Shown here: one piece after another, positions 18,224-28,666 of the stretch
Numbering within the stretch: the first letter of the stretch is position 1
How the letters are laid out: every line of letters begins with the position of its first letter
DNA from: Trebonia kvetii
GTDB taxonomy: Bacteria; Actinomycetota; Actinomycetes; Streptosporangiales; Streptosporangiaceae
DNA length: 64,000 nt
Direction of reading: 5' to 3'
Assembly: GCF_007827045.1 (NCBI RefSeq)
Contig: NZ_RPFW01000007.1
Coordinates: 62,001-126,000 of the forward strand
Program-made: the position numbers and the translations under genes
The notes under the pieces: model-generated
The model's database searches: none
What the model was told of the DNA's origin: nothing
What the model saw: the letters and a program-made list of their open reading frames with translations, nothing else

Positions 18224-19275
18224 CAGGACGCACCGCGAGCCGTGCTCGCCTCGCTCGCAGCCCCACCGTCGCCGTCGCCGTTGCTGTCGCCGTTGCCGTT
18301 ACCGTTGCGGCCGTTGCCGTTCACGCCGCGGGTGCGGCTGCGCCCGAGCCGCTCGGGGTCGAGATCGGCGACGAAAAGCTTCTGGAGCATGTGCCAGTCT
18401 TCCGGATGCTCCCTGATCCCCTGCTCGAAGGCCCGCGCCATGGCCTGGGTCATCACGGCGGCCTTCTGCTTGCGATCGCCCTCGGCGGGGACCGGGATCT
18501 CGTCGTAGATGTGCGCGCCCCACTGGTCCTCGCCGACGAACCAGCAGGACACCGGCATCAGCGCGGCGCCTGTCTGGATGGCTAGCGCCGCCGGACCGGC
18601 GGGGAACAGCGCCTTCTCGCCGAAGAAGTCCACCTCGACGCCGGTATCCGACAGGTCTCTGTCGGCGACGATGCAGGCGAGCTTTCCCGCCCGCAGCCGC
18701 TGTGCCACCACGCCGAACGGGTGCGGGCCGCCCGTGGTCGGCAACACTTCCATGCCGAGGCCCTGGCGGAAGTTCAGGTACATCTGGAACACCGCCTCCG
18801 GCTCGAGCCGCTCGGCGATCGTGGTGAACGAGCCGGCTCCAGCCAGCACAACCCACCGGCCCGCCTGCTCGAAGTCGCCCTGGTGCGGCAGCGCGTAGAT
18901 GACGCCGCGGCCGTTCCTCATGTACTCCAGTGTCAGGTCGAGCTGCTCCATGTTCACGTGCATGCCGGACAGGATCCGCTCGTCCGGGATGATCTGCAGC
19001 CGGAAGGTCTCCAGGTAATAGCGCGCGTATGAGCGCATAACCGCGCGCGACAGCGAACGCAGTTCCTTGCCGTCGACCTCCCCGTCGGCGGACTCCGCAC
19101 GCAGCACCCGGACGAGGTTGCCCTCGAGGGTGAGCACGCCAGGCCCCTGCCTGCGCCAGGCGATGTCGGCCCCGGTCTCGAACAGCCAGCGCGCCGTCGA
19201 CTCGGGCAGGCGGCACACCAGGCTCCAGCCCGCGCCGAAAGCCGCGCTCACCAGGCGGTCCTGCAGAGATCCCAT
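18223..19275 (-). CDS. Phosphatidylinositol mannoside acyltransferase (HtrB/PatA-like)
   Basis: The 350-residue enzyme of the LpxL/HtrB superfamily acylates PIM at the membrane. The HxxxxD-type site is seen as LPHQGDFEQAGRW, with VADRDLSDTGVEVDFFG further on. The ATG at 19275 overlaps the pgsA stop. The last 40 residues are a low-complexity Asn-Gly/Asp-Gly tail (NGNGRNGNGNG) not found in the core family, encoded by short repeats. It lies between pgsA and pimA, which fixes the role as PIM acyltransferase. Confidence 0.9.
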   Translation of the reverse strand: MGSLQDRLVSAAFGAGWSLVCRLPESTARWLFETGADIAWRRQGPGVLTLEGNLVRVLRAESADGEVDGKELRSLSRAVMRSYARYYLETFRLQIIPDERILSGMHVNMEQLDLTLEYMRNGRGVIYALPHQGDFEQAGRWVVLAGAGSFTTIAERLEPEAVFQMYLNFRQGLGMEVLPTTGGPHPFGVVAQRLRAGKLACIVADRDLSDTGVEVDFFGEKALFPAGPAALAIQTGAALMPVSCWFVGEDQWGAHIYDEIPVPAEGDRKQKAAVMTQAMARAFEQGIREHPEDWHMLQKLFVADLDPERLGRSRTRGVNGNGRNGNGNGDSNGDGDGGAASEASTARGAS

Positions 19276-19985
19276 CACACGTCCTTTGACTGCGCCGGGG
19301 CAGGGTCGTCGGCCGGCGGCAGTACCGCTGAGGAGGGGGCCGCTGAGGAGATGGCCGCTGAGGAGGCGTTTTCCGCGGGCTGGGCCGCCCTCTTGGCCTT
19401 GGCGTCCTGGGAGACGCAGCGTATCCGCTGGCCCAGGGTGATCGCGGACCCCGCGGCCACCGCCCACATGCCGATCGGCAGCACGTAGGGGATGCCGAGG
19501 CCGGAAAGGCCGATGGCGGTGAGGCCGATAAGCACCCGTTCCGGACGCTCGATGAGGCCGACGTTGGCGTTGAGGCCGAGACCTTCGGCGCGGGCCTTGA
19601 CGTAGGACACGCTCATCCCGCAGGCCAGGCAGAACAGGCTGACCACGGCGAGCAGATGATCGGACCGCATGAACCAGATGGTGATGCCGCCGAAGATGGC
19701 CGCGTCGCCGAGCCGGTCCATCGTCGAGTCGAGGAACGCGCCGAACGGCCCGGAGTCGCCCTTGATCCTGGCGAGCTGGCCGTCGAGCATGTCGGTGAAG
19801 ATGAACACGGTCGCGGTCGCGGCGCCGGGGAACAGCCAGCCGATCGGGAACATGCCAAGGCACGCCGCGGCCACGCCAAGGGTCCCTCCGACGGTGATCA
19901 TGTTCGGGGTGACCGGCGTGCGGGCGAGCGCCTGAATCAGTGGACTGAACAGGCGGGCGAAGAAGGGACGGAGAAAGTTCAGCAT
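19275..19985 (-). CDS. pgsA: Phosphatidylinositol (phosphate) synthase, CDP-alcohol phosphatidyltransferase
   Basis: This integral membrane enzyme joins CDP-diacylglycerol with inositol phosphate and so supplies the PIM pathway. The full CDP-alcohol motif D-x2-D-G-x2-A-R-x8-G-x3-D-x3-D is present in DMLDGQLARIKGDSGPF and the residues that follow. About six membrane segments are visible, and a C-terminal Ala/Ser/Pro tail. The ATG at 19985 gives the family start (MLNFLRPFFARLFSP); the open frame extends upstream to a GTG at 20051. The gene leads the operon to pimA. Confidence 0.9.
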   Translation of the reverse strand: MLNFLRPFFARLFSPLIQALARTPVTPNMITVGGTLGVAAACLGMFPIGWLFPGAATATVFIFTDMLDGQLARIKGDSGPFGAFLDSTMDRLGDAAIFGGITIWFMRSDHLLAVVSLFCLACGMSVSYVKARAEGLGLNANVGLIERPERVLIGLTAIGLSGLGIPYVLPIGMWAVAAGSAITLGQRIRCVSQDAKAKRAAQPAENASSAAISSAAPSSAVLPPADDPAPAQSKDV

Positions 19986-20115
19986 GGCCGGAAAGAATCT
20001 TAATGCGACGTTCCCTGCGAGGCGGACCGCCCCCCGCGTCCCGGTGGCCACAGCCTGCGGATGACATCTTGCTTGATGGCTGTCGCGAGAGTGGTCACGT
20101 CCCTACCATCGGTCC

Positions 20116-20520
20116 ATGGGGATCAGTGATGAGAAGTACGTCGCTACGACGACCTTCCGCAGGTCGGGGACGCCCGTTCCGACGCCAACCTGGATAGTCG
20201 CGCTCGACGGAGACCGCGTCGGGTTCTGGACATCATCGAAATCAGGCAAATACAAGCGCCTGCGCAATAATCCGCGGATCATGCTCCAGGCGTCGGATGC
20301 CCGCGGCCGGGTCAAGGCCGGATCACGGGCAGCGGACGGCACGGTGGAGCTGGTAACGTCCGGCGCCGACTTTGACGCGATACAGCAACGGGTCCGCGCG
20401 AAGTACGGCGTGATGGTGCCGATGTCCAAGTTCTTCAACACGCTGGGCCACATCGGCAAGGGAAAGTTCCCTTACGGCGACGTCGGCGTGGTAGTCACCA
20501 TCAGCGATCCGGCCCAGTGA
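20116..20520 (+). CDS. PPOX-class F420-type oxidoreductase
   Basis: The 134-residue split-barrel protein has the Rv1155/Rv2074-like pattern TWIVALDGDRVGFWTSSKSGKYKRLRNNPR, typical of the pyridoxamine-oxidase-like family that binds F420 or FMN. The ATG follows a TACCAT box by exactly 6 nt, so the mRNA is probably leaderless. It lies divergent to pgsA and upstream of the EF-G-like gene. The substrate is unknown; biliverdin or other F420-linked reductions are possible. Confidence 0.85.
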   Translation: MGISDEKYVATTTFRRSGTPVPTPTWIVALDGDRVGFWTSSKSGKYKRLRNNPRIMLQASDARGRVKAGSRAADGTVELVTSGADFDAIQQRVRAKYGVMVPMSKFFNTLGHIGKGKFPYGDVGVVVTISDPAQ

Positions 20521-20667
20521 CCGCCAAGTCAGCCGGTTTAGGCCGCTGCTCTTTCGTTGTCATTTCGACGCCATCTCTCGTATTCCGTGAGGGGGTCTTG
20601 TGGTAACCGGGCCACCAGGGCCACGCTGAGCATACGGAAGCTCATCGAGCGCGAGGAGGCGACGAGA

Positions 20668-22839
20668 GTGACGGACGCAGGCAGCTCAGGAGGCATAGGA
20701 CCGGCAGGCGCGGGCAGGGTATCGGGGGCCGATCAGGCGGCGCGAATGCGCAATGTCGCACTGGTTGGCCATTCCGGGAGCGGTAAGACGACGCTTGCCG
20801 AGGCGCTGCTCCTGCACACGGGCACCATCGCCCGGGCGGGACGGGTCGAAGAGGGCACCACGACGAGCGACTTCGACGAGATTGAGATAAAGCAGAAACG
20901 ATCGGTCAACCTGGCCCTGACGCCGTTCACCTCCGACGGGGTGACCGTGCACATGCTGGACACGCCCGGGTACGCGGACTTCACCGGTGACCTGCGGGCG
21001 GGCCTGCGCGCGGCGGACTGCGCGCTCTTCGTGGTATCCGCCACCGACGGGATCGACGGGGTCACGCGGCTGCTGTGGGAGGAATGCGCCGCGGTGAGCA
21101 TGCCCCGCGCGGTCGTCGTCACCAAGGTCGACCACGGGCGCGCGGACTTCGCCACGGTGCTCGCCGAGTGCCAGGGGGCCTTCGGCGAGGGCGTACTCCC
21201 CCTCTACCTGCCGGTAGCCGGTCCGGACGGTACCGGCGTGAGCGGGCTGATCGGGCTGCTGTCCGAGACGTTCTACGACTACTCGTCCGGCAAGCGGGAG
21301 GCATCGGCCGTGTCCGAGGCCGACGCGGAACTGATGGGGCCGGCCCGGGACTCGCTCATCGAGGGGATCATCACCGAGAGCGAAGACGAGACGCTGATGG
21401 AGCGCTACCTGTCCGGCGAGACGGTGCCGGTGGACGTGCTCATCTCCGACCTGGAGACCGCCGTGGCCCGCGGGTCGTTCTACCCGGTGCTCGCCGCCGC
21501 CGCGACGCACGGCATCGGCCTGGCGGAGCTGCTCGAGATCGTCACGCAGGCATTCCCTTCGCCGCTCGAGCACCCGCTGCCGCCCGTCGTGTCCGCCGAC
21601 TCCGGCAAGCCCGTCACCGGACTGACCTGCGATCCTGACGGCCCGCTGCTCGCCGAGGTGGTGAAGACCACCTCCGATCCGTACGTCGGGCGGATCTCCC
21701 TTGTCCGCGTCTTCTCCGGCACGCTGCGGCCGGACATGTCGGTGCACGTCTCCGGGCACGGGCGGGCCGAGCGCGGCCACCCGGACCATGACGACGACGA
21801 ACGGGTGGGTGCGCTGACCTCGCCGCTCGGCAAACAGCAGCGGCCCATGCAGGCCTGCCCGGCAGGCACCGTCTGCGCTGTGGCGAAGCTGTCCACCGCG
21901 GAGACAGGCGACACGCTCTCCTCGCGTGAGCAGCCGCTGCTGATGGAGCCGTGGTCGATGCCCGAGCCGCTGCTTCCGGTGGCGATCGTAGCCAGGTCCA
22001 AGGCGGACGAGGACAAGCTGTCCGCGGCCCTCGCCCGGCTGGTCGCGGAGGACCCGACGATGCGCCTGGAGATCAACGCGGAGACGCACCAACTCGTACT
22101 GTGGTGCATGGGCGAGGCCCACGCCGACGTGCTGCTCGACCGGCTGTCCTCGCGATACGGGGTGGCGGTGGATACCACGCCGCTGCGGGTGCCGCTGCGC
22201 GAAACCGTGTCGCTCGCCGCCCGCGGGCTCGGGCGGAACGTGAAGCAGACCGGCGGGCACGGCGAGTACGGCATCTGCCACATCGAGGTCGAGCCGCTGC
22301 CGCCAGGCGAGGGCGACGGCTTCGTGTTCGTCGACAAGATCGTCGGCGGCGTGGTGCCGCGGCAGTTCATCCCGTCGGTAGAGAAGGGCGTCAGGTCTCA
22401 GATGGAGGCCGGGGTGCTGGCCGGCTACCCGATGACCAATGTGCGGGTCACATTGTTCGACGGTAAGGCGCACCCGGTCGACTCCTCGGACATGGCGTTC
22501 CAGAAGGCGGGACGCGCGGCGCTACGCGACGCCTGCGAGAAAGCGGCGCCGATGCTGCTCGAGCCGGTCGACGAGGTGTCCATCCTGGTGCCCGACGACT
22601 ATGTCGGCGCCATCATGTCCGACCTGTCGGGACGGCGCGGGCGAGTGATCGGGACCGAGGCGGTCGGCATCGGGCGGACGCTGATCAGGGCCGAGGTGCC
22701 CGAGCTCGAGATGACCAGGTACTCGATCGACCTGCGTTCGGTGTCCCACGGGACAGGCTCGTTCACCCGCGGGTACCTGCGTCACGAGCCGCTGCCGTCG
22801 CACCTGGCCGCCAGGGTGGCCGGCGAATCCAAACCGTAG
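20668..22839 (+). CDS. Elongation factor G-like protein (EF-G2 type)
   Basis: The 723-residue translational GTPase paralogue has G1 GHSGSGKT (residues 34-41), G3 DTPGYADF and G4 TKVD in place of the usual NKxD, followed by EF-G domains II-V. Mycobacterial and streptomycete EF-G2-like proteins have this divergent form; they bind GTP but the role in translocation is unclear. The GTG at 20668 is used because GAGGAGG lies 8 nt upstream. The longer frame reads through the intergenic region. A strong terminator follows. Confidence 0.88.
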   Translation: MTDAGSSGGIGPAGAGRVSGADQAARMRNVALVGHSGSGKTTLAEALLLHTGTIARAGRVEEGTTTSDFDEIEIKQKRSVNLALTPFTSDGVTVHMLDTPGYADFTGDLRAGLRAADCALFVVSATDGIDGVTRLLWEECAAVSMPRAVVVTKVDHGRADFATVLAECQGAFGEGVLPLYLPVAGPDGTGVSGLIGLLSETFYDYSSGKREASAVSEADAELMGPARDSLIEGIITESEDETLMERYLSGETVPVDVLISDLETAVARGSFYPVLAAAATHGIGLAELLEIVTQAFPSPLEHPLPPVVSADSGKPVTGLTCDPDGPLLAEVVKTTSDPYVGRISLVRVFSGTLRPDMSVHVSGHGRAERGHPDHDDDERVGALTSPLGKQQRPMQACPAGTVCAVAKLSTAETGDTLSSREQPLLMEPWSMPEPLLPVAIVARSKADEDKLSAALARLVAEDPTMRLEINAETHQLVLWCMGEAHADVLLDRLSSRYGVAVDTTPLRVPLRETVSLAARGLGRNVKQTGGHGEYGICHIEVEPLPPGEGDGFVFVDKIVGGVVPRQFIPSVEKGVRSQMEAGVLAGYPMTNVRVTLFDGKAHPVDSSDMAFQKAGRAALRDACEKAAPMLLEPVDEVSILVPDDYVGAIMSDLSGRRGRVIGTEAVGIGRTLIRAEVPELEMTRYSIDLRSVSHGTGSFTRGYLRHEPLPSHLAARVAGESKP

Positions 22840-22851
22840 CGGATAGAACTC

Positions 22852-22886
22852 CCGGGGGGTGGCTGCGCCGGCCACTCCCCGGTTTT
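22852..22886 (+). terminator. Rho-independent terminator of the EF-G-like gene
   Basis: A 12-bp GC-rich stem (CCGGGGGGTGGC with GCCACTCCCCGG, one wobble), 7-nt loop and TTTT directly after. It begins 12 bp past the stop codon. Confidence 0.88.
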
Positions 22887-22909
22887 ACGTCCGGGCCGTA
22901 GTACGGGAG

Positions 22910-22979
22910 ACATGTACTGACTTTGAGGGAACAAAACATGCGAAATCGGGCGGGATTTTCCCCCAAAGTCAGTACATGT
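22910..22979. repeat. 22-bp near-perfect inverted repeat with 26-nt loop
   Basis: The arms start ACATGTACTGACTTTG and are perfect over the outer 16 bp, then continue with one mismatch to GGGAA. The AT-rich element sits between the EF-G-like terminator and the 3' end of the HIT gene. It is not needed as a terminator for the first gene and has no T-tract, so it may be a MITE-like element or an antiterminal hairpin for the HIT transcript. Confidence 0.85.
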
Positions 22980-23034
22980 TGTCTTAGCCCGGCGGCCCGG
23001 TGAGGGGGGCGGGAGTCGCGGGGGGTGAGCCGGG

Positions 23035-23727
23035 TTAGGGCTCGGGCCAGGCGTCGGCTAGGAGCTTGCGGGTGTCGGCCAGGAGTTGCGGCAGCACACG
23101 GGTGTGGCCGACGACCGGCATGAAGTTCGTGTCGCCGCCCCAGCGAGGGACCACGTGCTGGTGCAGGTGGGCGGCGATGCCCGCGCCGGCGACCGTGCCC
23201 AGATTCATCCCGATGTTGAAGCCGTGCGGTCCCGATACCTTGCGCAGCGCGGTGACCGCGCGCGCCGTGTAGTCGCTGAACTCGGCGGTCTCCTCGCCGG
23301 TCAGCTCCGTGTAGTCGGCTAGGTGCCGGTACGGGCAGATCAGCACGTGGCCGCTGTTGTACGGGTAGAGGTTCATGATCGCGTAGACCAGGGCCCCGCG
23401 GGCGACGATCAGGCCGTCCTCGTCGCTCAGCGTCGGCGCGATGCAGAACGGGCAGCCCTCGTGCGCGCCCGGGCCGGTCGGCTTGCCCTCGCCCTTGATG
23501 TAGGCCAACCTGTGCGGCGTCCACAGCCTGCCGAACTCGTCCGGCGTCCCCGCGCCGGGCTGCGGAACCTCGGGGGGATCGCCTCCCATGGCGAGCAGGG
23601 CGGGCACCGGCGCCGGTGCCGCGTCGGAAGACGCGGCCTGCGGCGGCTGGTCCGGGCTCGGCTGATCCGCACTGGGCTGGGCGGCGGGCTCGTGCGTTGG
23701 CTCGGGCGGGGTGGGCGGCAGGGGCAC
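23035..23727 (-). CDS. HIT-family nucleotide hydrolase/Ap4A phosphorylase-like protein
   Basis: The 230-residue protein has the histidine triad HLHQHVV at residues 187-193 and the zinc-like Cys pair GCPFC at 91-95, typical of the actinobacterial HIT protein coded near pgsA. It likely cleaves dinucleoside polyphosphates or nucleotidyl adducts. The first 60 residues are a Pro/Ala/Gln-rich extension absent from the catalytic fold. The GTG at 23727 is supported by AGGAG 5 nt upstream. The usual direct link to pgsA is broken here by two plus-strand genes. Confidence 0.9.
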   Translation of the reverse strand: MPLPPTPPEPTHEPAAQPSADQPSPDQPPQAASSDAAPAPVPALLAMGGDPPEVPQPGAGTPDEFGRLWTPHRLAYIKGEGKPTGPGAHEGCPFCIAPTLSDEDGLIVARGALVYAIMNLYPYNSGHVLICPYRHLADYTELTGEETAEFSDYTARAVTALRKVSGPHGFNIGMNLGTVAGAGIAAHLHQHVVPRWGGDTNFMPVVGHTRVLPQLLADTRKLLADAWPEP

Positions 23728-23787
23728 ACCTGCTCCTTTGACGACGGGGAGAGGTCCGTTACCGATGTTATCCGTGCCGCACCTGGG

Positions 23788-24678
23788 TCAGCGGCGGCCG
23801 GCCATGTCCAGCAGGTCGTCGAGGATGTCGCCGATGGCGGTGACCGTCATCGTGAGGTGGCCCGCGCCCGGCTCCAGGTGGACGCGGGCGCCGGGAAGGT
23901 GCGCGGCAAGCCAGCGGCCGTGCGCGAACGGGACCATGTTGTCCTGGTCGCCCTGCCAGATCGCCACCCGGCCGCCGAGGTCGGCGAGCGGGAATCCCCA
24001 GTCGGCGAGGAACGCCAGGTCGTCGTCGCGCCATCCGGCGATGCCGTTGCGGATCGCGCCGTTCAGGCTCTCGGCCATGTCGTCGGCGTACTCGCCGGTC
24101 AGCACCGCCTTGTCGGCGTCGGAGACGAGGCCGCCGAACGCGGCGACGATCTGCTCTCCGGTGACTCCGGCGAGCGCGCTTGCCTCCTTGTCGAGGTACT
24201 CCGACAGCGCTTCCCACCCGCGCGCGGCGCTGCCGAACTCCGCGATGTTCTCCGGCCCCATCCCGGCGAGGAAGTCCAGGCCCTCGGCCGTGTACGGGGC
24301 GACCCCCGCTACCGACGCGGCGGCCAGGCAGCGGTCGGGGAGCAGCGCGGCGCAGCCGAGCGAGTGCGGGCCACCGCCGGAGAAGCCGACCGCGACGAAT
24401 TCGCCCGCGCCGATCGCGTCGAGGACAGCGGCCACGTCGGGGATGAGGTCGCCGACCGTGCGGCCGGGTCGCGGCGTGGAATCCTCGTAGCCCGGCCGCG
24501 CCGCTTGCAGCACGCGCAGGCCGCGCTCGATGGCCGCCTCCCGCACCTTCGCGTTCAGGACCAGGCCAGACGGCGTGCCCGCGTGCACCACGAGGGTGAG
24601 GCCGCCCTCCGGGCCGGTCACAAGAAACTCAACGTCCCGGCCGTCTGCCAGGCTGACCTTCCGTCGCTCGATCGCCAT
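23788..24678 (-). CDS. Alpha/beta hydrolase
   Basis: The 296-residue hydrolase has its nucleophile elbow GFSGGG (Ser100), a likely acid in QGDQDNMV near 245 and the catalytic His in PGAGHLTM near 275. The cap region is helical and acidic. A TATGCT box is 6 nt before the ATG, so the transcript is probably leaderless and single. The substrate cannot be told. Confidence 0.88.
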   Translation of the reverse strand: MAIERRKVSLADGRDVEFLVTGPEGGLTLVVHAGTPSGLVLNAKVREAAIERGLRVLQAARPGYEDSTPRPGRTVGDLIPDVAAVLDAIGAGEFVAVGFSGGGPHSLGCAALLPDRCLAAASVAGVAPYTAEGLDFLAGMGPENIAEFGSAARGWEALSEYLDKEASALAGVTGEQIVAAFGGLVSDADKAVLTGEYADDMAESLNGAIRNGIAGWRDDDLAFLADWGFPLADLGGRVAIWQGDQDNMVPFAHGRWLAAHLPGARVHLEPGAGHLTMTVTAIGDILDDLLDMAGRR

Positions 24679-24719
24679 GCTGGCAGCATAGACCGACCCC
24701 TGCCGGGCGCCGGGCGAAC

Positions 24720-25169
24720 CTATCTTTGCGGATTTCCGTAGACCCGGTCGGGGTGCACGAAGACGGCGGTGCGGCGCTCTTCGCGCATCACCCGGTCATA
24801 GGTCGCGAAGTCGTCGTGCGTGCCGCCCGCCGCGGTGAAGATCTCCCGGAGCAGCAACCGCAGCCGCTCCGCGTCGAAGCCGTCGCGCGGGTCGTCGGGG
24901 CCGAGCAGGTCCACCCGGCCCTCGACAGCGGCCCACACCCAGCCGGCCCTGATGACGACGTTCGCGTACGGGCGCTCGCGCCAGTAGGCCAGCTTCTTCG
25001 TGCCGCCGCGCACCACCATGCCGACCACGGCGTCGCCGGTGGCCGGATGCGGCAGCACGCCGGCGTTCACCACCGTCGCCGAGATGCTGCCGTCGTCGCG
25101 CAGCGCCGATACGGTCACCAGGCCGTGATCGCCGGCGACCAGCCGTCCGAAGTCCTCGATGTCAGCCAT
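24720..25169 (-). CDS. PPOX-class F420-type oxidoreductase
   Basis: This small split-barrel protein (149 residues from the ATG at 25169, or 157 from a GTG at 25193) has GLVTVSALRDDGSISATVVNAG and RGGTKKLAYWRERPYANVVIRA, the pattern of the F420-dependent PPOX family. It is the second such protein in 5 kb but only distantly like the one at 20.1 kb. No operon partner is obvious: the neighbouring hydrolase starts 41 bp downstream but has its own promoter. Confidence 0.82.
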   Translation of the reverse strand: MADIEDFGRLVAGDHGLVTVSALRDDGSISATVVNAGVLPHPATGDAVVGMVVRGGTKKLAYWRERPYANVVIRAGWVWAAVEGRVDLLGPDDPRDGFDAERLRLLLREIFTAAGGTHDDFATYDRVMREERRTAVFVHPDRVYGNPQR

Positions 25170-25256
25170 GAGGACATTCAACCGCTCCGGCACGCGTCAT
25201 GGGCGGCCGGAGCCCCGGTTCCGCGTGGCGGAGCCGATGCACCACTTGCCTGCGGG

Positions 25257-28049
<2,793 letters not shown>

Positions 28050-28109
28050 GTTCGAGTGTGGCCTTCCTGCGTTGCCTTGGTCTGCGTAGTGAGCCTAGTG
28101 CAGTTGCCC

Positions 28110-28462
28110 GTAAGTCCTTGACGGGTTGTCTCAGGCTTGCGTGCTCCTCGCGGTTTCCGTGAGCGACTCCCTTAGCGCCGGTGGCGAGGGGCGGGCCGCT
28201 GCCGGCCAGGTGCCTCCGGGGTGCGGCGTGATGGGGGCCTGCGCCGGGGGTCACGCCGCGCGTTGGGTCCTGCGCCTGGCAGGTTCCGTCCCGCGCGACG
28301 GTGCGTGGCCCCGGTCCCGCGGGGGACTGGGGAGCACCACACGTCGCCTGCCGACCGCAGCAGCGCGAACAGCCGCCCCCGCTGGGCGGGAGTGACGCGC
28401 AGCCCGCACCGGGCAGTGCGGAGCACCACCTTCGGGGCGCCCGCCTCGCGTTTCCTCGGCAT
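28110..28462 (-). pseudogene. Relic of an IS605/IS607-type TnpB gene with internal deletion
   Basis: From an ATG at 28462 a 96-codon frame reads PKVVLRTARCGLRVTPAQRG and FALLRSAGDVW, the start of a TnpB-type RNA-guided nuclease as found in actinobacterial IS elements. It then passes directly into THRRAGRNLPGAGPNARRDP, which I recognise as the Arg/Pro-rich C-terminal tail of the same proteins, ending at 28172. Further tail-like sequence continues in another frame to about 28110. The whole RuvC-like and zinc-finger core is missing, so the gene is dead. Recognition is from memory of the family. Confidence 0.6.
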
Positions 28463-28563
28463 GCCCACGACGGAACCACGGCCCACTGACATTCCAGCCA
28501 CCCCGCCTCCGCCGCCCGCCGCAGCCGGGAGAACGGCGTCACCGTCCTGGTGAACGCTTTCTG

Positions 28564-28613
28564 AGATAAGGCTCCCGGGCCGCCGGTGTCCCCTGGCCGT
28601 CCCGGCCTTATCT
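28564..28613. repeat. 9-bp inverted repeat before valS
   Basis: AGATAAGGC (28564-28572) and GCCTTATCT (28605-28613) enclose a 32-nt GC-rich loop, 54 bp before the valS start. It could be a leader hairpin, a bidirectional terminator, or an end of the decayed insertion element next to it. Confidence 0.5.
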
Positions 28614-28666
28614 GCCCGGGGCCTTAATTCGTCTGGGGCTTGACGCGGGCGCACTAGGCTTGCTAC

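Noticed and set aside
18223..20067. 614-residue fusion of acyltransferase with an upstream domain
   Set aside because: The upstream part is the other-frame shadow of pgsA. The ATG at 19275 with TGATG overlap gives the normal acyltransferase.
22910..22979. Possible CRISPR or CRISPR-like repeat
   Set aside because: Only one inverted pair exists; there is no direct repeat-spacer periodicity here or elsewhere in the window.
28463..28666. Possible T-box riboswitch before valS
   Set aside because: No AGGGTGGNACCGCG-like element or specifier loop is present, and a leaderless-type -10 box lies next to the start codon.
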